A DNA stretch of 64,000 nt from the NCBI GenBank assembly GCA_023512835.1, contig CM042089.1, positions 56,072,907 through 56,136,906 on the forward strand, written 5' to 3'. Each line of letters begins with the position of its first letter. The first letter of the stretch is position 1. Shown piece by piece: positions 46,160-56,820 of the stretch. This stretch comes from Taxillus chinensis (lineage: Eukaryota > Streptophyta > Magnoliopsida > Santalales > Loranthaceae). Made by a program: the position numbers and the translations under genes. The notes beneath the pieces were generated by a model. That model searched no databases. It was not told the DNA's origin and worked only from the letters and a program-made list of their open reading frames with translations.

Positions 46160-48448
46160 GAGGAACTGCATATGCACCACTGCAGGTGGGAAGACAAGTG
46201 GGTAGCAGGTGCACCCTTGTACCCAGGTGGGTAGCAGCCTCCCTCCAGGATTGCGTACTCTTACAATCTCAGATCCCGGCGCAATCAAATACCACAACCG
46301 CAGCCAATGGCAGAAGAAACAGAGAAACGACTCATGGGGTTGGAACAGTCCACAACAAACCCTACAGGGCAAATGTCTGCAATAATGGAAATGCTCACAA
46401 AATTGACTGAAGAAAGAGGAAGAATTCCGACAGGGGGAACTACCAATCACCATCAAGAGTAGGGACAGGAGGCCGTTCAGTCACCCAACTTGACTCCAAG
46501 CCAGGCGCCCACATACCATCCTGCTATGGCACAACCTCCAACCCCAAATCAAACTCATTTCACTATGTCTGCACCAGGAAATGTAATGGAAGCGGTGGGT
46601 TCCCCAGCTCCTCAGGAAAATGTTGAGTCTTCCGCTCTACGCTGACTCGAGGAAAGATTGAAAGCCGTAGAAGGCACTGACAGCTATGGCACGACCAGCC
46701 CACAAGACTTATGCTTAGTCCCTGGAGTGGTGTTGCCACCAAAATTCAAAATGCCAGAGTTTGAAAAGTTCAATGGGACCCGATGTCCAAAGACACATTT
46801 GGCCATGTATTGTTAAAAGATGGTCGCTTATCTTGGTGAAGACAAGCTCCTCATGCATTGTTTCCAGGAGAGCCTAACCGGGGCATCCCTTCGCTGGTAC
46901 TTTCAACTTAATGGAAACCGCATTAAGACATGGAAGGATTTGGCTACCTCTTTCCTGGCACAATACAAACATGTCACCGAGCTGGCGCTAGATCGACTAA
47001 CCCTGCAGTCCATGGAAAAGGGATCCGAGGAGAACTTCAAAGATTATGCACGAAGATGGAGAGAGGCCGCTGTGGAGGTCCAACCTCCTCTTACCGAAAG
47101 AGAACTCACCACTCTTTTTATCAACACACTAAAAGGCATATACTACGAGAAGTTGATAGGTAACGTCTCCAACAACTTTGCAGACTTGGTTGCATCCGGT
47201 GAACATGTAGAAAGTGGAATTAAAGGAGGAAAACTAAAGGGTGATGCAGCTGAGGCATCAAAACGGTTTCAACCTCCAACGAAAAAGAAGGAAAATGAAA
47301 CCAACCTGGTATACCCATCGCACCCGCCGATACAACCAACATTCTACCAACCACCAGGGTACTATAGAGGGTCACCTGTAGCTGCCTATGCTGCACCTAC
47401 ACCACCTCCCCAATTCATGCCATACTTGCCACAGGGAGGGGTTCCATTTCCATACCCTATGACACCAAATCCGTTTCAAGCAAGAGCGCCTTATGCAGAG
47501 CAACCAAAGCCAGCAACTCAGGAAGGACCAGGAGCCCCATTCCAAGGACAGGGGCAACCAAGGGCCCCGACCCAGCAAGCAGGAGCGAATCAGGCTTCTC
47601 GTCGACCACGACAAGAGTTTGATCCTATTCCAATGACTTATGCGGAATTATACCCCAAGCTCTTAGAGGCAAGGATGGTAACCCCTATACCCTTGGGAGA
47701 AATAAAGACTCCTCCCCTGGCCTGGTATAAGCCAAATGCCAGATGTGAGTATCATGCAGGTGGAGCTGGACATGATATCGAAAATTGTATAACATTCAAA
47801 AGGAAGGTTCAGACATTAAAGGATGCAAAATGGCTGGATTTTTCCGCATTGTCTGGGACGCTAAATGTGAACAGCAATCCTCTCCCGGAACACTCCAATA
47901 ATGTTGCTAGTATCGAAAATGAAGCACGGCTGGAAAGGGTCTCCCAAGTACAAATGGAGAAAACACATTTGTTTACTCTGTTACAGGAACATGGCTATAT
48001 ACTTGCTAAAGACATGCCAAAGGCAGGAAAAGGAACAGATGGGGAAAAACAATGCCCCTATCACAAGATGTCACGGGGACATGACATCGCAGAATGTACT
48101 GAGTTTTCCGAGGTGGTGCAAAAACTCATGGACCAAAGGATGATAGAATTCTCAAGAGGAGGAATGGACAACCAAAGCCACATGATCCAAGAAGACGATT
48201 CACACAAATCGCCATGGGTGCCAACACCCCTTGTCTTAAGCGTTAAGGCTCCGGAGATCCCGCTACTGCCACAGGGAATCAAGCCTCTCACTATCCATGC
48301 TTCAAGTCTCGTGCCAGACAAGGGGGAGAGGACCGAAATCCCACAACTACCGCATGGAATTGCACCCCTCACCATAGGTGTTCCTGCTCCTTTCCCCTAC
48401 AAAACTGATAAAGAAGTCCCACGGAATTACAGTTGTGAAGCAGTCTAG
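46160..48448 (+). pseudogene. Tat-A gag
   Basis: One frame runs from about 46160 to 48448, with in-frame stops at 46460 (TAG), 46643 (TGA) and 46814 (TAA), then 542 open codons. The capsid block LTGASLRWYFQLNGNRIKTWKDL, the YARRWREAA segment and a Pro/Gln-rich region (about residues 165-265 of the last segment) are present. Two zinc-binding-like modules follow, CEYHAGGAGHDIENC and CPYHKMSRGHDIAEC. It ends at TAG 48446-48448, after which the same frame continues into protease. Confidence 0.85.
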
Positions 48449-49774
48449 GGAGCCACCGCAGCAGAGAAGATAACTAGGAGTGGTAAGGCTTATGCCCCTG
48501 ATATGGTTGACAAAGCAAGGAAGGAAAAAACTGTAGAACCAGACATTGGGCCAACACAGGAGGCAATGAGGAAAGGAACACCAATTACTGAAGAAGAGAA
48601 CATGGAATTTTTAAAACTCATGAAGCAAAGCGAGTATAATATTGTGGATCAACTAAGTCGACTACCGCCTCGCATCTCCTTGCTCTCATTAATGATGGAT
48701 TCCCAACCCCACCGAGAAGCACTGCTGAAAGTTCTAAGCCAAGCTTACGTTCCACCGACCATCTCAGTGGCAAATGTTGATGGAATCGCCAGTAACCTCA
48801 TCATGAATAACGTCATTAGCTTTGGAGATGACGAGCTACCCCAAGAAGGAAAGGGGCACATAAAAGCTCTGCACATTACAGTCAAATGTAAGGAGCATAC
48901 AATAGCCCGAGTACTCATTGACAATGGCTCGGCCTTGAACATTATGCCCTTGCATATACTGTAGCAACTTCCAATTGACGCGTCCTATATGCGTCCCTGT
49001 ACAATGAAGGTATGGGCATTCGATGGAGGAAAGCGTGACGTGGTGGGAACTCTGGATATTCCACTCATGATTGGGCCGGTGGAATTTCAGGTGATGGACA
49101 TCATGCCATATTACAGCTGTTTGTTGGGAAGACCCTGGATCCACATGGCAGGAGCGGTGCCATCAAGTCTCCACCAGAAGATGAAGTTTGTAATGGGGGA
49201 CTAGCTCATCTGCATCTCTGGAGAGACAAGTTTCCTCATCACCAAACCGGCATCAGTTCCTTATATTGAAAGCAACGAAGATGTGCCAGAATGCTCCTAT
49301 CGGGCTTTTGAGATGGTGAATGTCGCTTCTGCCCCAGACCATCATATCTTGAAGGCAGCAAAAATGGTCGCAGCCACTATGATCAAACAGGGGTACAAAC
49401 CGGGGCAAGGATTAGGCCTGACAGCTCAAGGGATTCAGAAACCCCTAACCATCCGAGAGAATACCGAAAAGTTTGGGCTAGGCTACGTCCCTACAAAAGC
49501 TGACAGATAGAGGGAAGCTATCAAGAAGAGGGAAGTCATAATGGCAAGATTGCAGAAAAGGCCAGTACAAGAAGAAAGGAGAAGCTTTCCCCCTTTGAAT
49601 GTTACATTCCGGAGTGGAGGGTTTATCCATAAAAGCCAACCTGAGCCCAAGACGGGGACTGTAGCCGTATTGGACACAAATGAGCATGCACCAAGCGAGA
49701 TGGTTCAGTTAGTGCGAGAGGATCCCAACCAGCCATTGAACAATTGGACCAGCCTGGACCTCCCCATAATGTAA
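48449..49774 (+). pseudogene. Tat-A protease with G-patch-like domain
   Basis: It continues in the gag frame. The protease active site ARVLIDNGSALNIMP (DNG form, about 48907) is followed by LLGRPWIH (about 49120). A Gly-rich QGYKPGQGLGLTAQGIQKPL segment (about 49390) resembles a G-patch, an RNA-binding motif reported in such polyproteins. In-frame TAG codons lie at 48962, 49202 and 49508, which separates otherwise intact blocks. Confidence 0.82.
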
Positions 49775-51034
49775 TGCTTACGGGTCACTGGGATTTAATG
49801 TATTCTATTTTAATGTACTTTGAAGTCGTGAACATTTGTTTTTCCTTAAACCTTCGAATAAAATGTGTTTTTCAAAATCTTTCATGGTGCATTCCATTCA
49901 TAACATATGCATATCATATTTGGTTACCAACTTGTCATTCTCTTATAAGAAGGTATCACAATGTCATTGAAAACATAGTATGCGAAGGCGAAACGAGATG
50001 CCAAAGGTTTGACCAAAGTCCAAATTGGGAGCAGCCCGTGTTTAAAGCTGACGAGAATGAGATAGAGGAGACACCTGAACTACCAGGGGAGATTATATGC
50101 CTATTGGAAAGGGAAGACCATTTCTCCATTCGAAGTGAAGACCCAGTAGAAACAGTGAATTTGGGGACGGTTGCCGAACCAAGAGAATTGAGGATGGGAT
50201 CCTTAATAGCTACCGATATCAAGAAGCAATTAATTGAGCTGTTAAGGAGCTACATAGATGTTTTTGCATGGTCGTATCAAGATATGCCAGGATTAGACAC
50301 GGACATAGTGCAGCATCACATACCAGTGAGGCTGGAATGCAAGCCAAGACAAGAGAAATTGCGAAGAATGAGACCAGAGATGATACTGAAGATTAAAGAA
50401 GAAGTCAAAAAGCAATGGGATGCAGGTTTCCTAAGTGTCTCCTGTTATCCAGAATGGGTGGCCAATGTTGTACCAGTACCAAAAAAAGGAGGCAGTCCGA
50501 AAGACAACTTCCCGCTTCCTCATATTGATACCTTAGTGGATAATACAGCAAAACACGCCCTATTCTCATTCATGGATGGTTTCTCGGGCTATAATCAAAT
50601 TCGTATGGCCCCACACAAAGAGAGGACCACATTCACGACACTTTGGGCCACTTTCTGCCATAATGTGATGCCTTTTGGTCTAAGGAACGCAGGGGCAACT
50701 TATCAGCGAGCCATGGTGACCCTATTCCACGACATGATGCATAAGGAAATCGAAGTATATGTGGACGACATGATAGCCAAATCACGAAGCACTGAAGATC
50801 ATATCGAAGTACTCCGCAAGCTCTTCAATAGGCTACGGAAATATCAGCTGAAATTGAACCCCGAAAAGTGCACTTTCAGAGCCATGTCGGGAAAACTGTT
50901 GGGTTTCATTGTGAGCCAAAAAGGAGTTGAAATCAATCCAGATAAAGTTCGAGCTATCCAAGAGATGCCGCCACCACGGACCATCAAGGAGGTTAGAGGA
51001 TTCCTAGGGCGACTGAATTATATTGCCCGATTTA
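49775..51034 (+). pseudogene. Tat-A reverse transcriptase, first copy, truncated
   Basis: This covers the pol N-terminus, then LRRMRPEMILKIKEEVKKQ, VANVVPVPKKGG, FSFMDGFSGYNQIRMAP, MPFGLRNAGATYQRAM, EVYVDDMIAKS and the thumb (LNPEKCTF, VRGFLGRLNYIARF). Compared with the second copy, 42 bases covering the MCVDYRDLN block are missing after KKGG, with GGC microhomology at the ends. Coding homology stops at 51034, exactly where a hairpin in the copia LTR remnant begins. Confidence 0.88.
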
Positions 51035-51064
51035 CTCCGCACTTAAAGGATAAGTGCGGAGTAA
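51032..51064. repeat. 14-bp perfect inverted repeat at the RT/LTR junction
   Basis: Arms TTACTCCGCACTTA (51032-51045) and TAAGTGCGGAGTAA (51051-51064) are separated by AAGGA. The left arm starts within the last bases of Tat RT homology, so the hairpin sits on the junction. Confidence 0.9.
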
Positions 51065-52066
51065 GAGTCTTGGTCAACGAGGTCGCACGAAGCAAAAGGA
51101 TTGAAATGGAGTTAAATAGTTAAGTCTTCCCCTCAAGCGAACTAAAGTGAAGAAGACACGGAGTAAGGCGTCCGAATCTTTCATACATGCTGAGTAAGGA
51201 AGTATTGATGCGGAATAAGGATCCGAGTCTTTATTCACACAGAGTAAGGAAACTAGATGCGGAGTAAGGAATCCGGATATCTTACTCGCCCGGAGTAAGG
51301 AACTTACATACGGAGTAAGGAACTTACATACGGAGTAAGAAAGCGCTGACACGGACTAAGGATTCCAGTACTAAATAGATACGGAGTAAGCAACCACTGA
51401 CACGGAGTAAGGTTCCGAACTTCATTAGCAACGGAGTAAGGAGAATTACACCGGACCAAGAAGATACTACTTCAACTCACTGCATTCAAAGTTATCAGCT
51501 CGTGGCGTCCCGATGTAAGACAAACTTATTGAGAACCTGAAGAATCTTACACGTGGATCATCCGGATATGTGGACACAACCTCAATTGTATTTGGGAACT
51601 CACAAATGCACTTATACTCTTCAAACCCAAGATCTTGAGCTCCACAAACCGCAACAGTCAAGACAGAGAGATTACCGAGGAATAGTTAGTGCTGAACGCA
51701 TTCCGGAACTACAAGTTCCAAGGTTGTCTCTTAGGAATGGTTGTATAAAAATTCATACTTGTATATTTACTAAAAGTGATAGAGTGCAAAAAAAAAAGGA
51801 GGGATCAACCCTGTGTATGTACAAGAGCTCAAAGATACAAAAAAGGCTAGTGTGTGAATCCTTTTTGTAAAACAGAGTGTAAGAGAGTTGCTTCTATTTT
51901 GTTGTAATTATCTTTTGATAATAAAACAAAATACTTCCACTATCTGGTTATCTTCCGTAGTGATTCTTTCACTTAACTAGATTAGTGCAGTGCCTTAAGA
52001 GAACAAAAGAGTTTGACTAAGAGCCTATTCACCCCCCCCCCCCCTCTAGGCTCCAAGGGACCATCA
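51035..52066 (+). repeat. Copia-type LTR remnant inside Tat RT
   Basis: The right end, a run of C followed by CTCTAGGCTCCAAGGGACCATCA, is the mirror of the start of the copia LTR at 25411 and is typical of copia LTR ends. The left TG end is missing. The first 500 bp contain more than ten CGGAGTAAGGA-type words. No TSD flanks it: the left side is Tat RT thumb and the right side restarts Tat RT upstream. It therefore marks a recombination junction rather than a simple insertion. Confidence 0.7.
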
Positions 52067-52070
52067 ATAC

Positions 52071-53992
52071 CAAGATATGCCCGAATTAGACATAGATATA
52101 GTGCAACATCACATACCCGTGAAGCCCGAGTGCAAGCTAGTACAGCAGAAATTGCGAAGAATGAGACCAGAGATGATACTGAAGATTAAAGAAGAAGTCA
52201 AAAAGCAATGGGATGCAGGTTTCCTAAGTGTCTCCCGTTATCCAGAATGGGTGGCCAATGTTGTACCAGTACCGAAAAAAGGAGGCAAAGTACGCATGTG
52301 TGTCGATTATAGAGATCTGAACTGGGCCAGTCCGAAAGACAACTTCCCGCTTCCTCATATTGATACCTTAGTGGATAATACAGCAAAACACGCCCTATTC
52401 TCATTCATGGATGGTTTCTCGGGCTATAATCAAATTCGTATGGCCCCCGAACACAAAGAGAGGACCACATTCACGACACTTTGGGGCACTTTCTGCTATA
52501 ATGTGATGCCTTTTGGTCTGAGGAACGCAGGGCAACTTATCAGCGAGCCATGGTGACCCTATTCCACGACATGATGCATAAGGAAATCGAAGTATATGTG
52601 GACGACATGATAGCCAAATCACGAAGCACTGAAGATCATATCGAAGTACTTCGCAAACTCTTTAATAGGCTACGGAAATATCAGCTGAAATTGAACCCCG
52701 AAAAGTGCACTTTCGGAGCCATGACGGGAAAACTGTTGGGTTTCATTGTGAGCCAAAAACGAGTTGAAATCGATCCAGATAAAGTTCGAGCTATCCAAGA
52801 GATGCCGCCACCACGGACTATCAAGGAGGTTAGGGGATTCCTAGGGCGAATGAATTATATTGCCCGATTTATTTCCCAATTAATGACCACATGCGAACTC
52901 ATTTTCAAGACTTTACGGAAGAACAACCCCGAAATTTGGAATGACAAGTGTCAAGAAGCTTTTGACAAGGTCAAACAATACCTGTCTAATCCACCTATTT
53001 TGGTCCCACCAGTACCGGATAGACCTCTGATCTTATACTTGACTGTTCAGGAGTCAGCGATGGGTTGTGTCTTGGGGCAACACGATTCTACAGGCAAGAA
53101 GGAGCAGGCCATTTATTACCTCAGCAAGAAGTTCACCGTCAATGAAGAAAACTACACACCCTTGGAGAAAACGTGCTGTGCTCTTGTCTGGATAACAAGA
53201 AGATTGAGGCAATACACTCTTTATCATACTACTTGGCTGATTCCAAGGCATGATCCGCTCAAATATCTCTTGGAAAAGCTATCCATTTCTGGAAGAATCG
53301 CCAAGTGGCAGTTGATCCTATCGGAGTACGATATCATCTACGTGCCACAAAAAGCTGTAAAAGGGAGTGCGATAGCCGACTATCTGGTAGATAGAGCGCT
53401 GGAAGACTTTGAGCCCATGACTATTGGCTTCCCAGATGAGCACATTAACATCATTTCGTCCGAAGTATCAGACATATGGATGATGTGGTTCAATGGAGCC
53501 TCCAATCTTTTAGGTCACGGTGTTGGGGCCATCCTGATATCCCCAAAAGGCAAACATTTTCCCATGGCGGCAAAGCTAACCTTCCCTTGTACAAACAATG
53601 TAGCAGAATATGAGGCTTGTGTGTTGGGACTTCAAGAAGCCATTAACAAAGGAATCAAAAAATTATGAGTGTTCGGCGATTCGGCACTCATCATTTTTCA
53701 AGTAAGGGGTGAATAGGAGACTCGAAACCACAAATTAACCCCATATCGGAAGCACGTTGCAGAGTTAGCCGAGAAATTCGAAGACATCACGTTTGAGCAT
53801 ATGCCCAGGGAATACAATCAGCTCCCGGACGCGCTGGCAACTCTAGCCTCCCTCCTTCGGCTAGACACAAAGTTGGAAGTTCAGTCTTTTGATATCCGCA
53901 TACAAGATGCTCCTGCACATTGCATGGCCATTGACGAAAATACCGAAGAAAAGCCCTGGTACAATGATATCAGACAATACTTGCTTAAATAA
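52071..53992 (+). pseudogene. Tat-A reverse transcriptase second copy, RNase H and additional (archaeal-type) RNase H
   Basis: The segment 52071-52871 repeats 50278-51034 but keeps the VRMCVDYRDLNWA block. A single-base deletion near 52531 shifts the frame before the YVDDM box. It continues through the connection and RNase H (AMGCVLGQHD, TPLEKTCCALVW, HDPLKYLLEK, KGSAIADYL) to a second RNase H (WMMWFNGASNLLGHGVGAIL, TNNVAEYEACVLGL), the hallmark of Tat elements. Stops at 53666-53668 and about 53714 break the frame. PDALATLASLLRLD follows to 53992. Confidence 0.88.
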
Positions 53993-54004
53993 GAGTATCC
54001 AGCT

Positions 54005-55204
54005 GAGGCCTCTGAGTCTGATAAAAGAAATATCCGAAGGTCAGCATCCAACTATTATCTTGATGGCTCGATTCTGTACAAGAGAAACCATGACATGGTG
54101 TTATTGCGGTGTGTGGCAAAAGAAGAATCGACACAAATAATGAAAGAAGTGCATGAAGGGGAATGTGGTTCACATGCAAACAGATATGCATTAATAAGAC
54201 AAATCATGCGAATGGGCTATTATTGGGTCACCATGGAAAACGATTGCATTGAATATGTGTGCAAATGCCTCAAGTGTCAAATTTATGGCGATAAGATCCA
54301 AGTACCGCTGTCCAAACTACAGGTGATGGTTTCCCCATGGCCGTTCTCGCTTTGGGGCATTGACGTTATCGGACCAATATCTCCAAAAGCTTCTAATGGC
54401 CATCGTTTCATTTTGGTAGCCATTAATTACTTCACCAAGTGGGTAGAAGCAGCATCATATGCTAATGTCACATAGGCTGTGGTACTTCGATTTATGCGGA
54501 ACAACATCATATGCCGATATGGGCTTCCCGAGCAGATCATAACGGACAATGATGCCAATTTGAACAGTCGGATGATAGGGAAGTTGTGTGAAACATACAA
54601 AATTCAACACCGCAACTTGACCCCCTATCGCCCAAAGATGAATGGAGCAGTCAAGGCAGCCAACAAGAACATCAAGAACATTATCAGAAAAATGACTGAA
54701 ACATACAAAGATTGGCACGAGAAGCTACCATACACTTTGCATGCTTATCGTACCTCAGTGCGTACATCGACCGGGGCAACTCCATTTTCTTTGGTCTACG
54801 GCATGGAAGCAGTTCTACTGGTCGAAGTGGAGATACCTTCCCTCCGAGTACTTAAGGATACTCAGCTCGAAGAAGCAGAATGTGCCCAAAGTCGTTATGA
54901 GCAGTTGAATTTAATTGAGGGCAAGCGCTTGGCGGCAGTTTGCAGAGGACAGCTGTATCAACAGAGAATGATGAACAATTACACTAAAAAGGTGAAGCCC
55001 AGGAGCTTTCAAGAGGGTGATCTTGTCTTTAAGAAGATCTTACCAATTCAACATGACCATAGAGGCAAGTGGACTCCCAATTATGAAGGCCCATATCTTG
55101 TGAAAAAAGCATTCTCGGGAGGCGCATTGATCCTTGCCAAAATGGACGGAGATGAGCTTCCTAATCCAGTGAATAGCGACGCCGTCAAAAAGTTTTATGC
55201 TTAA
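54005..55204 (+). pseudogene. Tat-A integrase, catalytic Glu changed to Lys
   Basis: The zinc domain (HEGECGSHANRYALI...CLKCQ) and core Asp residues (LWGIDVIGPI, IITDNDANLNS) are present. At the third catalytic position the protein reads NGAVKAANKN, with Lys where the D,D-E family has Glu (about 54650). An in-frame TAG lies at 54473-54475. The C-terminus (FQEGDLVFKKI, GPYLVKKAF) runs to the stop at 55202-55204. No chromodomain follows. Confidence 0.88.
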
Positions 55205-56009
55205 TTCTCATACCTCCCAACAATCCCTGTAATGAGCGGACTTGGTGAAAACCCGAAAGGGCACCAAGGGTAAAATACAAAGCTCCAACAAAAGACAAAA
55301 GAAAACAAAGGCGGACTTGGTGAAAACCTGAAAGGTCACCAAGGGTAAAATACAAAGCCAACAATAAATTTTGAAGGGTGAAATCAGGCAGAATCTGAAA
55401 GGGTCAGGGCCACAACAAATAGGGTCCTTTGCAAACAGTGGAGACAACATCATCCAAAAACAGCGGCTGCAAACAGTGGAAGACCTGGTCAAACCTAAGG
55501 CACACTCGAATCAAATGTGTATATTACGCTTTTTAAAGGCTTGTAATTCTGTTTATCAGATTATAACAATAGGACACTTTTTATGATATAAATATGTTTT
55601 GTGGAATTAAACTAGCAAAAAACCTTTTTATCTCTTTAATCATGTTACATCGTCTTCATTTCACATTTAAATAGAATATCTTAAATCCCCAGTGAGATCC
55701 ATTGGCATTACCTTATGAGTAGGGTCAAGCTTAAAATCCCCAAACAAATTAAGTTCCCCAACTCAGAGTACTCCTACCTCCACAGAATGTCACTGTCCCC
55801 AGACAAGCCGTCAAGTCAAGCTCCCTAATATGGCGGAGCTCAATTTAACAGATCATGCACAAAAGAGAGTTCCCCAGCAAAGACAGAACGGACTCTCCAT
55901 CTAAAGAGAACATTGTTCCCCAACAAGTTGAATGTTAGCCAACCTCTCCAACGACATTTTCATCCTGACAAACCCTCAGTGATACATCACATGGCATTCG
56001 ATGCATACA
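55205..56009 (+). other. Tat-A 3' untranslated region
   Basis: Two direct repeats of a GCGGACTTGGTGAAAACC...GGTCACCAAGGGTAAAATACAAAG segment (55236-55283 and 55312-55358) are followed by a region in which CCCCA-containing words recur (55687-55925). No reading frame is evident. Confidence 0.7.
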
Positions 56010-56820
56010 TCGCATTTTAATGCATATGTTCATGACTTTGATTTAAGATTTTGGGCTTCCAAAACAAAAAAATAACAAAATGTTTTCCACAAAATGTTTT
56101 TTCCAATACGTTTTCTATAAAATGTTTTTCTATAAAAAATTTTCAAAATGTGTTCAAAATGTCTCCTTGAAAAAAACAAAGAAAAAAAACGTTTGTGCAA
56201 TAAAAATGTTCCAAAATGCTTTCCAAAACAAAAAACATGAGACCAATACGTTTTCCAATTCCATTTAAAAAAAAACAAAAAAAACATGTTTTACCTTCCA
56301 AAAACAAAACAATGCATGTTTTCTAACCCAAAAAACTAAAAAAAAAAAGAGGAAAATAAAAAACCATTTTTTAGGACTTCAATTTCCCAAAGCAAAACCA
56401 AAAACCCAAAACCAACCCATAGGATCTCATTCTCCATTTCAACAAAAACCCAAAACTTTTAGGATTCCCTTTAGAAATTTAGGATAAATCCATTTTAACC
56501 ATGACTTTAATAAATAACTTATCTAAATAAAAATCATAGACTTTTTAGGAAACTTAACCCAGTTATGGCAGTACAAATAAAATAAAACCTCCTCCTCCTA
56601 AATTAGATACCGAAAGGGCGCTGTAGGGGGGCTAATCCTTCCCTACACGTAACCAACTCCCAAACCCTTTTCTGATAACGCAGACCACATCTTTTTACTA
56701 CTCAAAGTAGAGGGTATCCAACTATATCCCAAAAACAGTTGGTGGCGACTCTAAATTTTCTCACCATTGGTCTAGTTTGAGCTCACCCCAAACGGGCCCG
56801 GACGAAAACCAGTGATGACA
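56010..56820 (+). repeat. Tat-A 3' LTR, 5'-truncated
   Basis: It matches the last 0.7-0.8 kb of the left LTR (from TTTTAATGCATATGTTCAT to CCAGTGATGACA). About 2.7 kb of LTR is missing from its start. It directly abuts the Tat-B interior at 56821. Confidence 0.85.

Larger units (their letters stand above)
41054..56820 (+). mobile_element. Tat-A: Tat/Ogre-type Ty3/gypsy retrotransposon, rearranged
   Basis: The left LTR (41054-44520) is followed by an Arg-tRNA-type primer site, an extra 5' ORF, gag, protease with G-patch, RT, two RNase H domains and integrase, then a 3' region and a 5'-truncated right LTR (about 56010-56820). The extra ORF, dual RNase H and TGGCGACTC primer site identify the Tat lineage. 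The RT segment is duplicated around a copia LTR remnant. No TSD is visible (ATCCT before, ATGGT after), so at least one end has been rearranged. Confidence 0.88.

Noticed and set aside
46460..49510. Repeated in-frame TAG codons as recoding or programmed readthrough
   Set aside because: TAG occurs at several unrelated positions together with TGA, TAA, frameshifts and a lost integrase residue. Mutational decay explains them better.
51035..52066. Simple solo-LTR insertion of copia into Tat RT
   Set aside because: There is no TSD, the left end of the LTR is missing, and the flanks overlap by about 760-800 bp of RT instead of being contiguous.
41054..56820. Tat-A as an intact insertion with TSD
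   Set aside because: The flanking pentamers differ (ATCCT and ATGGT) and the right LTR is 5'-truncated, so the right end is not an original insertion boundary.
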